64,000 nucleotides of DNA. It comes from Bifidobacterium anseris (lineage in GTDB: Bacteria > Actinomycetota > Actinomycetes > Actinomycetales > Bifidobacteriaceae). Numbering within the stretch: position 1 is the first letter of the stretch; every line of letters starts with the position of its first letter. Below, piece by piece: positions 8,066 through 15,711 of the stretch. The DNA is taken from contig NZ_NMYC01000001.1 of NCBI RefSeq assembly GCF_002860345.1, positions 496,001-560,000 on the forward strand. The letters run 5' to 3'. The notes beneath the pieces are model-generated. The model saw nothing but the letters and a program-made list of their open reading frames with translations, did not search any database and was not told the DNA's origin. The position numbers and the translations under genes are program-made.

Positions 8066-9837
8066 TGAGCACCCCCGAACAGGACTTCTACGACGCCGTC
8101 GTCATCGGAGGCGGCCCGGCCGGGCTCACGGCGGCGATGTACCTCGCACGAGCGCGCTACCGCACGATCGTCATCGAAAAGGACGACTTCGGCGGCCAGA
8201 TCACGATCACCGACGAAGTCGTCAACTACCCTGGCGTCCTGACGACCAACGGCCGCGCGCTCGCGACGACGATGCGCCGGCAGGCGCAGGACTTCGGCGC
8301 CGAACTGCGCACGGCCGACGTGACCGGCATCGACGTGCTCGACGACGGCGTCAAACTCGTGCACACGACGCGCGGCGACGTGCGCGCGTTCGCCGTCGTG
8401 CTCGCGATGGGCGCCGCCCCCAGACGCATCGGTTTCGCCGGCGAACGCGAATACGCCGGACGTGGCGTCGCCACCTGCGCGACCTGCGACGGCGAGTTCT
8501 TCACCGGCCGCGACGTCCTCGTCGTCGGCGGTGGCTTCGCGGCGGCCGAGGAATCGGTGTTCCTGACCCGCTACGCGCGCAAGGTCACCGTGCTCGTGCG
8601 CGAGGACGACTTCACCTGCGACGCGCAGGTCGCCGACCGCGCGAAGCACGATCCGAAGATCGACGTCCTCTACCACACCGAACTCGAAGGCGTCGAAGCC
8701 GGCGAACACGGCCTCGTCGAAGCCACGCTGCGCGATGCGCACACCGGTGACAGGCGCCACTGGCAGCCCGAAGACGACGGCACCTTCGGCGTCTTCGTCT
8801 TCGCCGGCTATGTGCCGCAAACCTCGATCGTCGACGGCTTCGTACGCCTCGACGACGACGGCTACGTGATCTGCAATCCGATGACGCTCGAAACGTCGGT
8901 GCCCGGCGTCTACGCCGCCGGCGACCTGCGCGCCAAGGATCTGCGGCAGGTCGTCACGGCGACGGCCGACGGCGCGATCGCCGCCGTGCACGCCGAACAG
9001 TACGCGGCGGACGCATCCAGGCGCACCGGCGTCGTGCCCGAACGCCCATCTGTCTCCGTCCACGAACGCAGGGAACGCGAGGCGGGTGCAAACATCCCGG
9101 AGCAGACGACGATCGCGCCCGCCTCGAACGCCGTCGACGACACGCCCGCCCCGCAGGTCGGCTCGTTCTTCGACGACGACGTGCGCACGCAGCTGCGCGT
9201 CATCTTCGCACGCATGCAACGGAACGTCACACTGCAGCTGCAACTTGACGACACGCCGCTGAGCGTCGAACTCAAAGCCTTCATCGAGGAACTTGTGCAC
9301 CTTAGCGGCGGCAAGCTCGCCATGCTGTCCGACCACGTCGAACGTGTCGACGAACACGGCCGTGGCATCTTCAACGCGACGCTGCCGCTGCCCTTCGCCG
9401 CACCCGTCGTAAGCCTGCTCGTGCGCAACGACACCGGCGAACTCGTACCCACCGGCATCGCATTCCACGGCGTGCCCGGCGGCCATGAATTCAACGCCTT
9501 TGCGCTCGCGTTGTACAACGCGGCCGGCCCCGGCCAGCCGCTGCCCGACGACGAACGGGAACGCATCGAGGCGATCCACGATCCGGTCGACGTGATGCTG
9601 CTCGTCTCGCTGACGTGCACGATGTGTCCGGAGACGGTGCGCGCCGCGCAACGCATCGCATCGCTCAACCCGAACGTACGCGCCGAGGCCTACGACATCG
9701 CGCACTACCCCGAACTCAAGGAACGCTACGGCGTCATGAGCGTGCCGTGCATCGTCGTCACGCGCGGCGACCGGACGCGCACGGATTTCGGCAGGAAGGG
9801 CGTCACGCAGATGCTCGACCTCATCGACCATGTGTGA
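8065..9837 (+). CDS. AhpF-like flavoprotein with reversed domain order (thioredoxin reductase + C-terminal glutaredoxin-like domain)
   Basis: About 590 residues. Residues 10-310 form a thioredoxin-reductase unit: FAD-binding GGGPAGL near 14, redox-active CATC at Cys138/Cys141, an NAD(P)H site VVGGGFAAAEES, and the late FAD motif GVYAAGDL. After a low-complexity linker (about 315-370) comes a glutaredoxin/thioredoxin-fold region with a CTMC pair at Cys518/Cys521. Classical AhpF has these parts in the opposite order. The position immediately after ahpC, sharing the TGATG, indicates that it passes electrons from NAD(P)H through the C-terminal CTMC to AhpC. A thioredoxin reductase of more general use is the alternative. 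Confidence 0.85.
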   Translation: MSTPEQDFYDAVVIGGGPAGLTAAMYLARARYRTIVIEKDDFGGQITITDEVVNYPGVLTTNGRALATTMRRQAQDFGAELRTADVTGIDVLDDGVKLVHTTRGDVRAFAVVLAMGAAPRRIGFAGEREYAGRGVATCATCDGEFFTGRDVLVVGGGFAAAEESVFLTRYARKVTVLVREDDFTCDAQVADRAKHDPKIDVLYHTELEGVEAGEHGLVEATLRDAHTGDRRHWQPEDDGTFGVFVFAGYVPQTSIVDGFVRLDDDGYVICNPMTLETSVPGVYAAGDLRAKDLRQVVTATADGAIAAVHAEQYAADASRRTGVVPERPSVSVHERREREAGANIPEQTTIAPASNAVDDTPAPQVGSFFDDDVRTQLRVIFARMQRNVTLQLQLDDTPLSVELKAFIEELVHLSGGKLAMLSDHVERVDEHGRGIFNATLPLPFAAPVVSLLVRNDTGELVPTGIAFHGVPGGHEFNAFALALYNAAGPGQPLPDDERERIEAIHDPVDVMLLVSLTCTMCPETVRAAQRIASLNPNVRAEAYDIAHYPELKERYGVMSVPCIVVTRGDRTRTDFGRKGVTQMLDLIDHV

Positions 9838-9864
9838 CGAGCGCGACTGATTCAATACAGCAGC

Positions 9865-9906
9865 ATGCGAAAGGAGGGTCCCGGCGACAGGGCCCTCCTT
9901 TCGCAT
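9865..9906 (+). terminator. hairpin terminator after ahpC operon
   Basis: Arms ATGCGAAAGGAGGG and CCCTCCTTTCGCAT pair around a GC-rich loop, 27 bases after the stop of the AhpF-like gene. Confidence 0.75.
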
Positions 9907-10017
9907 ATGCGCACGCTGTTCCGCCATATGTACGGGCGCACGACGACTTCGACGCCCGTGCAGTACACTGACGATGTCGTAAGTCCCCCTATCAGTCTTC
10001 ACCAAGCGAGGTTCCCG

Positions 10018-10650
10018 ATGGCCGATGCCCGTCCGATCACCGATGTCGTCTTCGATTTCTGCGGCGTGCTCGTCGACTGGCAGTGCCATTGCGCGCTCGA
10101 CGGCCATGTGGACGCCGCGCTCGTCGAACGCATCTGCGCCGACGACGACCCCTACGGCTTCTTCCACTACGAGGACCTGATGGACGGCGGCATGCGGCTC
10201 GACGACGTGCTGCCGATCGTCGAAAGGGAGCACGGCGCGGACATCGCCGCGATCTACCGCTACTACATCGAGCATTACGGCGACGCGCTGCCGGACACGG
10301 TCGCCGGCATGGAGCGGCTGCTGCGCGACCTCAAGGCCGCAGGCGTGCACGTGTGGGGCCTGACGAACTGGGCCGAGGAGACCTTCCACTTCGCGTTCGA
10401 ACGCTTCCCGCAGCTCGGGGAGCTGCTCGAGGGCACTGTCGTCTCCGGCGTCGAAAAGCTGCGTAAACCCGAGGCGCCGATCTACCGGCTCGCCGAGGAA
10501 CGCTTCTCGCTCGACCCGTCGACGACCGTGTTCATCGACGACACGGCGAAGAACGTCGCCGGCGCCGAGGCGCTCGGCTGGCACGGCGTCCGCTTCACCG
10601 ACGCGGACGGCACGCGCGACGCGCTGCGCGGGCTCGGCGCGGCCATCTGA
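10018..10650 (+). CDS. HAD superfamily hydrolase (phosphatase-like)
   Basis: A 210-residue haloacid-dehalogenase-type protein. Motif I is VFDFCGVLVD, with nucleophile Asp13; motif II is GLTNW; a lysine follows in GVEKLRKPE (motif III), and the acidic motif IV is VFIDDTAKN. The cap region lies between motif I and II. The residue two after the nucleophile is Cys, where many phosphatases have Asp or Gly, so the exact chemistry is open; the layout resembles YihX-type sugar phosphatases. It is followed 44 bases later by a LysR gene on the same strand. Confidence 0.8.
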   Translation: MADARPITDVVFDFCGVLVDWQCHCALDGHVDAALVERICADDDPYGFFHYEDLMDGGMRLDDVLPIVEREHGADIAAIYRYYIEHYGDALPDTVAGMERLLRDLKAAGVHVWGLTNWAEETFHFAFERFPQLGELLEGTVVSGVEKLRKPEAPIYRLAEERFSLDPSTTVFIDDTAKNVAGAEALGWHGVRFTDADGTRDALRGLGAAI

Positions 10651-10694
10651 ACATCAGGACACTAGGACACAGGCAGGATAAGGAAAGGCGGCTC

Positions 10695-11624
10695 ATGGCC
10701 ACGTTGCTGCAGCTCAAGTACATCGTCAAAATCGTCGAATGCGGCTCGATGAACGAAGCCTCGCACATGCTGTACATCTCGCAGCCGGCGCTGAGCTCGT
10801 CGGTCAAGGAACTCGAGAACGAGCTCGGCATCGAAATCTTCACCCGCTCGTCGCAGGGCATCGCATTGACCGTCGACGGCGCCGAGTTCCTCACCTACGC
10901 GCGTCAGGTGCTCGACCAGGTCTCGCTCATGGAGGAACGCTACAAGAACGCGAAACCGCGCAAGCAGCTGTGCTCGGTGTCGACGCAGCACTACATGTTC
11001 GCCGTCGAGGCCTTTGTCAAGATGATCGAATCGATCCGCTCGGACGAGTACGAGTTCACGATCCGTGAGACGCGCACGCGCGACATCATCAACCAGGTCG
11101 CGAACATGCGCTCGGACATCGGCATCCTGTACCTGTCCGACTTCAACAAGCAGGTCATCGGCAAGCTGCTGCGCGAGAAGCACCTCGAATTCCATCCGCT
11201 GTTCCGCGCGCCGCTGCACGTGTTCATCGCGCGCACGAATCCGCTCGCGATGAAGAAGAAGGTCACGATGGAGGATCTCAAGCCTTTCCCGTTCATCCAG
11301 TACGAGCAGGGCGAGGAAGGCAGCTTCTACTTCGCCGAGGAAGCGGTGTGGCCGGAGTACTCCCCCAAGCAGATCAACGTGACCGACCGCGCCACGATCC
11401 TCAACTTCATCATCGGACTCAACGGGTACACGGTGTGCACCGGCATCGACAACGGCGACCTCAACAACGAGAAGATCGTCACCGTGCCGCTCGACACCGA
11501 CGTGACGATGCTCGTCGGCTGGATCTCGCATGAACGCGCAAAGATCACGAAACCGGCGCAGGTGTATCTGGAGAAGCTCAAGGCCGTGCTCGCCGGGCAT
11601 GGCTACGACGTCATCGAGCAGTAG
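10695..11624 (+). CDS. LysR family transcriptional regulator
   Basis: A 309-residue regulator. The N-terminal winged helix (residues 1-65) has the LysR signature: QLKYIVKIVECGSMNEAS, SQPALSSSVKELENELG, FTRSSQGIALT. The rest is the periplasmic-binding-like effector domain, with a cysteine-poor, charged profile like the CysB/CmbR side of the family. AAGGAAAGGCGG lies before the ATG. The ligand is unknown. It is followed by a 110-bp palindrome and a long non-coding stretch, with no obvious divergent target gene. Confidence 0.88.
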   Translation: MATLLQLKYIVKIVECGSMNEASHMLYISQPALSSSVKELENELGIEIFTRSSQGIALTVDGAEFLTYARQVLDQVSLMEERYKNAKPRKQLCSVSTQHYMFAVEAFVKMIESIRSDEYEFTIRETRTRDIINQVANMRSDIGILYLSDFNKQVIGKLLREKHLEFHPLFRAPLHVFIARTNPLAMKKKVTMEDLKPFPFIQYEQGEEGSFYFAEEAVWPEYSPKQINVTDRATILNFIIGLNGYTVCTGIDNGDLNNEKIVTVPLDTDVTMLVGWISHERAKITKPAQVYLEKLKAVLAGHGYDVIEQ

Positions 11625-11635
11625 GGAGATGGCCG

Positions 11636-11745
11636 TATCTGCGATTTTGGGGTGGAACAGGTGCGATATCCCCCGGCGTGTCACCGTTCAGCAGCCCGAC
11701 ACGCCGGCGGTTATGCCCGTCTTCCCCACCCCGAAATCGCAGATA
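11636..11745. repeat. 110-bp imperfect palindrome with nested inner stem
   Basis: Outer arms 11636-11655 and 11726-11745 are 20 bases each and match at 19 of 20 positions (a G-T pair is the exception). An inner stem CCGGCGTGTC (11673-11682) / GACACGCCGG (11698-11707) is perfect. It begins 12 bases after the LysR stop. It could be a terminator, a small mobile MITE-like element or a folded RNA; it has no protein-coding content. Confidence 0.85.
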
Positions 11746-11796
11746 CACTCCGCGGGCCCATCAAGCATGTGCGGGACGCGAATCCAGACATATTGC

Positions 11797-11938
11797 CCCT
11801 CCTCCACGTCTTCTTTCGCTCGCTCTTCGCTCTTCTTTTTCCTTTTCCTCCCTTTCCCCTCTTCTTCCACTCGCTCTCTTTTCCCTCTTTCCTTCATTCT
11901 TCCTCTTTCCTTTCCTCTCCCTCCGCTTGCGTGGCTCT
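11797..11938. repeat. polypyrimidine tract (~140 bp)
   Basis: The + strand is almost pure C and T over about 140 bases (runs such as CTTTTTCCTTTTCCTCCC), in an otherwise balanced GC-rich genome. Apparent reading frames through it on either strand are low-complexity (S/F/L/P-rich or K/E/R-rich) and are not believed to be genes. Confidence 0.85.
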
Positions 11939-11950
11939 TCTCTTGGCACA

Positions 11951-12173
11951 CATAACTCAGGATTTTGGCCGCACAATTGGGTTATGCGCGGTCTGTGCGC
12001 TGACTGCGCTCGACCACCGGCGCATTCCGAACATAAGCGCACGTGTCACGTTCGAATCCATGACGCAACAGCGCAGCAATTGACAATTGCCCATAGCTGC
12101 ACCATTCGCGTGCTGATTTCGTCGAAGAGCCCTGCGCATAACTCAAGATTCCAGCAGGAATATCGAGCTATGC
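11951..12173. repeat. two related imperfect hairpins sharing a CATAACTCA-type arm
   Basis: Hairpin 1: CATAACTCA at 11951 pairs with TGGGTTATG ending at 11986. Hairpin 2: arms 12136-12152 and 12157-12173 (17 bases, 14 pairing), whose left arm again reads GCATAACTCA. The rest of 11746-12273 shows no gene. The sequence is more AT-rich than its neighbours. Confidence 0.55.
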
Positions 12174-12273
12174 ATGGCGGCTGCGGTGCTGACAGCCATT
12201 GAGAGGACCCTCTTCCCTAAGTGCTTTTGTTACCGTCGGATTGGCGCTTGGGTCGATGGTATGGGAAGAGATG

Positions 12274-12313
12274 CTTACTAACCGTAAGTACCTGTATATT
12301 CGTATGATATAAT
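12274..12313 (+). promoter_or_regulatory. putative operator and -10 box of the HxlR regulator gene
   Basis: CTTACTAACCGTAAG (12274-12288) is an inverted repeat with perfect 5-base arms, followed by TATAAT at 12308-12313. The -10 box ends only 6 bases before the ATG, which implies a leaderless transcript. The palindrome covers the -35 position, so autorepression by the encoded regulator is likely. Confidence 0.6.
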
Positions 12314-12319
12314 GAGAAC

Positions 12320-12664
12320 ATGCAGGACATCGACATCTTCTCCAAGGACTGCCCCACGCGCTTCAACCTGTCGGTCATCAGCGGCAAATGGGGACTACTC
12401 ATCATCCTGGCGCTGGCGGACCGTTCGCTGCGCTTCAGCGAACTGGTGCGTACGATCGGCGGCATCAGCGAACGCATGGCGTCGCAGACGCTCAAGTATC
12501 TCGAGCGTTGCGGCGTCGTGCGCCGTCGCGTCGTGCAGCATGCGAAGCCGCCGCAGGTGTATTACGAGCTCACGTCGTTGGGCAGGCAGTTCGTCGCTCC
12601 CCTCTCCCAGCTCGTCGAGATCGCCAACCGCAACGTGGACGCGCTGATCTACCACCACGACTGA
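12320..12664 (+). CDS. HxlR family winged-helix regulator
   Basis: A 114-residue protein with the HxlR pattern: an early Cys-Pro (Cys12), GKWGLLIILAL, SLRFSELVR, ISERMASQTLKYLE and a YELTSLG wing. HxlR members often sense thiol-reactive compounds through the conserved N-terminal cysteine, which is present here (KDCPTRFN). There is no clear ribosome site; the close -10 box suggests leaderless translation. The regulated genes are not obvious, since the next gene is an unrelated unknown. Confidence 0.85.
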   Translation: MQDIDIFSKDCPTRFNLSVISGKWGLLIILALADRSLRFSELVRTIGGISERMASQTLKYLERCGVVRRRVVQHAKPPQVYYELTSLGRQFVAPLSQLVEIANRNVDALIYHHD

Positions 12665-12967
12665 TTGCAAGGTGGGCACCCACCGCTGCGAGCGCCATCA
12701 GCGACACAATCACCTTGTAGAGGGTCGCATAGGCGAATCCTTATGAATATCGTCGGCACGGTTCCCCGTCTCCGTACAATCCTTCTGCCCATGATAGGTG
12801 AAGGTCTCGCGGTGCCACATGGGCTTTTCCATAACGTGCATGGCATCGCTGATGATTCGGCTGATCGTGCCTCATGGCGGTCGGTGGTCTCATGCATCGG
12901 AAATCCGGCGCGTCCGCAGGCGGTCCCGGTTAGACTCCCGCATCAAGCCATCGAGAAGGAGAGCCGC
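12665..12967. other. 303-bp gap: no gene recognised
   Basis: Begins with a small GGTGGGCACCCACC hairpin (about 12672) just after the HxlR stop. The + strand frame stays open through the gap in phase with the next gene, but lacks a ribosome site until 12955, so it is treated as upstream region of the 666-residue protein. Confidence 0.5.
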
Positions 12968-14968
12968 ATGGACGCACCGGACCGTTTATCTGAATCCTCT
13001 AAGCCGGGACGCATCAGTGAGCTGATGTCCGCGTTCGAGGATGAGCCGCTTGCCGACGTCATCGACCGTTTGATCTGGAATGGCCGCCGCTTGGACGCCA
13101 CTGCGTTCGAGCGGTATGCGGCGCGCGAGATGGAGGCGGCTGATGCCCCGCGGCTGCGCCGCATCAGCGCGCAGTATCCTCTTCGCGGTATGCGTCTGGA
13201 CAACGGATCCGCATGGATCGCCGTGCCTGATGGGATGCCTGCCGAGGACCGCATGGTCGTGCATGCCGTGGAGGCCGCGCTCACGCGTCTGTTCGCCGCG
13301 GATGCCGTGGCGTGCTCGCTGGATGATGGGCAGGGTCTCCTCACCACGCTCACCGATGCCGATCTCGGTGAGATGGACCCACTGATCCTCGGCGGTTGGC
13401 GCGAGCGTATGCGGTTCGCGCGCCGTCAGGCGGATCTCGACGTCAACCGCTATGGGCAGTGCGGGGACGATGGCGACTGGGGTGCGATGCTCAGGTGCTG
13501 TGCGATCAGCGAGTCGACCGTGCTTCCGCTGCACTATGAGTATCGCTGCGACTTCGACCGTGCGTCCGGTACGATGGGCATCGTGTTCCAGGCGCCCGAG
13601 GCTGGCCAGTTCAGTCGGTATGTCTACGACGGGTGTGGCGGATGGAGTCTGCTTTCCGATGAGCGGCGCGCGGCATGGGCGTCCGCGTACACGCTGCTGC
13701 TTGCGGGCGTTGTGGCGCAGATCGGTTTCAGCGCGCATGCCGCTACGCGTACGGTGTGGGTCACCGCATACGCGGATTCGGTGCAGCGGATGGATCGGCC
13801 CGTCGTGAGCTTTACCGTGGACCGTGCGAGTTTCGACGCGCGCATTGCGCCGCAGTATGCGGCCGGGCTGGATGATGCGGTTGTGGATGGCGACGCGGCG
13901 GCGGCCTTGCGTGTCCTGCTTGCCGCGGGTGCATGCAGCGTGCGACTTGATGCGCTCACCGGCGAGCTGGACGTGATACAGCCGCTGCCGCTGCCGCAGC
14001 CGCTGCTCGACGGACGCATCCCGCTGTGGAGGGACAACCGTGCGCTGCCGACGAATCTGCAACGTCGGCTGCATGCGCTCAACGTACGCTCATTGGACAC
14101 CGAACATGATGACGGGGTCGTCACCTATGGGCAGATTGCACGGATTGAACAGGAGAACCGGGACCGCCCGCTCATCATGGAGGCCGAGCTTGAATCGGCG
14201 ATCGCACGGATCGAATCGACGATGCCCGACGATGGCAAACAGCCGCTGTTCTGTGAGCATGCGCACGAACGTGCGGCGGTCGGCATGCTGTTCGCCCCGC
14301 CGTCCACGATCTACAGGCGCGTGCCGAAGTCGCTGTATTACGCGCATCTGGCGCTCGCGAACCTCTACATGAAGGAGGGAAGCGTACAAGCGGCGCTCAG
14401 GCATGCGCACGCGCTTGTGGAACTGGCTCCGCTCACCGCGGCGTCGTATTCCACGCTGGCGCTCGTGGTCTGGAGGACGACCCACGACGCCGATGCGGCG
14501 ATTCATGCGTTCCGCACGGGGCTCGCGCATGCCGTCACCTTGCGCGACCGCAGTCTGCTGTATCTGCATCTGGGCTATCTGCTCGCCGATGTCGGCAGGA
14601 GCGCACTCGCGCTCGCCTGCGTGCAATGCGCGCTCGACGGCGACCTGCCCTATGACGAGATCGACGACGCCATCGAGGTGTTCCTGCGACTGCGTGCGCG
14701 GCTCGGGCGCGAGCAGCCGTTCGACGACGACGAGAGGGCGCAGCTGCTCGGCGCGCAGGAGCTGGACATCGACGAAACGTCCAAAGCCTGGATGTTCGCC
14801 CGAGGTGCCGCCGAGGAGCTCGCCGACTGTGGTTTCAAGTATGCGGCCGGCGTGTCCATGATCGCGGACAACGATCTGATGCGCGCATTGAGCGCCAGCC
14901 TCCGGTACGGCATGCTCAAACCTGCGACGGTGGATCAGGCCGCACGCGGTCGGCGAGCGCAATCCTGA
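12968..14968 (+). CDS. large protein of unknown function with C-terminal TPR-like helices
   Basis: A 666-residue protein starting at the ATG after GAAGGAGAGCCGC. I do not recognise the N-terminal 400 residues, which are rich in W, R and D and show alternating strand-like segments with no signal peptide or membrane span. Residues about 455-600 look like tandem helical hairpins of TPR type: repeated A-x-x-x-x-A-L-x-x-A-x-x-L patterns such as YYAHLALANLYMKEG and LLYLHLGYLLADVG. The protein is likely cytoplasmic and may act as a scaffold. It stands alone, closed by a bidirectional terminator. Codon use is GC-rich but less extreme than in the core genes. Confidence 0.75.
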   Translation: MDAPDRLSESSKPGRISELMSAFEDEPLADVIDRLIWNGRRLDATAFERYAAREMEAADAPRLRRISAQYPLRGMRLDNGSAWIAVPDGMPAEDRMVVHAVEAALTRLFAADAVACSLDDGQGLLTTLTDADLGEMDPLILGGWRERMRFARRQADLDVNRYGQCGDDGDWGAMLRCCAISESTVLPLHYEYRCDFDRASGTMGIVFQAPEAGQFSRYVYDGCGGWSLLSDERRAAWASAYTLLLAGVVAQIGFSAHAATRTVWVTAYADSVQRMDRPVVSFTVDRASFDARIAPQYAAGLDDAVVDGDAAAALRVLLAAGACSVRLDALTGELDVIQPLPLPQPLLDGRIPLWRDNRALPTNLQRRLHALNVRSLDTEHDDGVVTYGQIARIEQENRDRPLIMEAELESAIARIESTMPDDGKQPLFCEHAHERAAVGMLFAPPSTIYRRVPKSLYYAHLALANLYMKEGSVQAALRHAHALVELAPLTAASYSTLALVVWRTTHDADAAIHAFRTGLAHAVTLRDRSLLYLHLGYLLADVGRSALALACVQCALDGDLPYDEIDDAIEVFLRLRARLGREQPFDDDERAQLLGAQELDIDETSKAWMFARGAAEELADCGFKYAAGVSMIADNDLMRALSASLRYGMLKPATVDQAARGRRAQS

Positions 14969-14990
14969 AGACGGGCGCGGACGCCCTTCG

Positions 14991-15030
14991 GCATGGGCCG
15001 GCCGCGGCGCACATCACGGCCGGCCCATGC
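14991..15030. terminator. bidirectional hairpin terminator
   Basis: Perfect 14-bp stem GCATGGGCCGGCCG / CGGCCGGCCCATGC around a 12-base loop, between convergent genes; the second arm touches the stop codon of the RNA-ligase-like gene. Confidence 0.85.
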
Positions 15031-15612
15031 TCATTGGTTTCTGCCCGCAGGCATGCCTTGGGCTCCCTGATACGCGTTGCGCAGCCGGATAAGGTCGCCG
15101 CTGTCGAACACTGTCACGTCGGATGCGTCCATGGTGGACGCATCGTCGGTATGCGCGTCCGCATCGTCCGGCCACGCGCGCCCAGAGCGGAATTCCTTGA
15201 GCATATGCCCGTCGGCGCCGGCGAAGACGAACCCTTCGATATGCTCGCCGCGGTAGGTGTAGTCGTCGCGGATGATGTCGACGACGAAGGCACGCGCCGC
15301 ATCCTCGTCCCCGAATACCGTCACGCGCTCTTTGACCGGCACGCCAAGGCTTTCTGCGAGCGTCGCGAGTTCGTCGTAGTCGCATAGTTCCCGGAATTCG
15401 AAGTTGTTGCGTACCGCGTCGAGCAGGTAGGCGGTCGTCTTGGGGTATTCGATGATGTGCTCGTCGTGTGTTTTGTCGCATACTTCGAACAGCGGTGTGG
15501 CGTTGTGTTCGCGGCAGTATGCCTTGAGTTTGCCCTGTGTGGTGACGATGATGCCGTCGTCGCGCGCGCCGACGACGTCCGGCGGCCCATATGCGCCGCG
15601 CATGCGGACCAT
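15031..15612 (-). CDS. RNA-ligase-like protein lacking the nucleotidyl-lysine motif (probable truncated remnant)
   Basis: 193 residues. The middle and C-terminal parts resemble T4 Rnl1-type RNA ligases: a strand reading IIVTTQG, motif IIIa-like LFEVCDKTHDEHIIEY, motif IV-like EGFVF and motif V-like MLKEFRSG. Motif I (K-x-D-G), which carries the AMP-linked lysine, should precede the first strand, but there is only ARDDG and then the N-terminus; an in-frame stop lies 14 codons upstream. So this is either a degraded ligase or a domain reused for another purpose. It is divergent from the ADP-ribosylglycohydrolase gene, with a 99-base gap. Family assignment is from memory of the motif spacing. Confidence 0.55.
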   Translation of the reverse strand: MVRMRGAYGPPDVVGARDDGIIVTTQGKLKAYCREHNATPLFEVCDKTHDEHIIEYPKTTAYLLDAVRNNFEFRELCDYDELATLAESLGVPVKERVTVFGDEDAARAFVVDIIRDDYTYRGEHIEGFVFAGADGHMLKEFRSGRAWPDDADAHTDDASTMDASDVTVFDSGDLIRLRNAYQGAQGMPAGRNQ

Positions 15613-15711
15613 CGGCGCATCCGTGTCCGCGTCGTACGCGCGATGCGGCTACACTACTGAAGCAACGTCGGGCGAGGACGCCCGGTCCGTATCCGACCAA
15701 AGGAGGGCATC

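Noticed and set aside
11688-11951. Lysine/glutamate-rich small protein on the minus strand
   Set aside because: It is only the translation of the polypurine strand of the polypyrimidine tract.
11951-12173. CRISPR-like array
   Set aside because: Only two unlike hairpins with no regular spacing or constant repeat.
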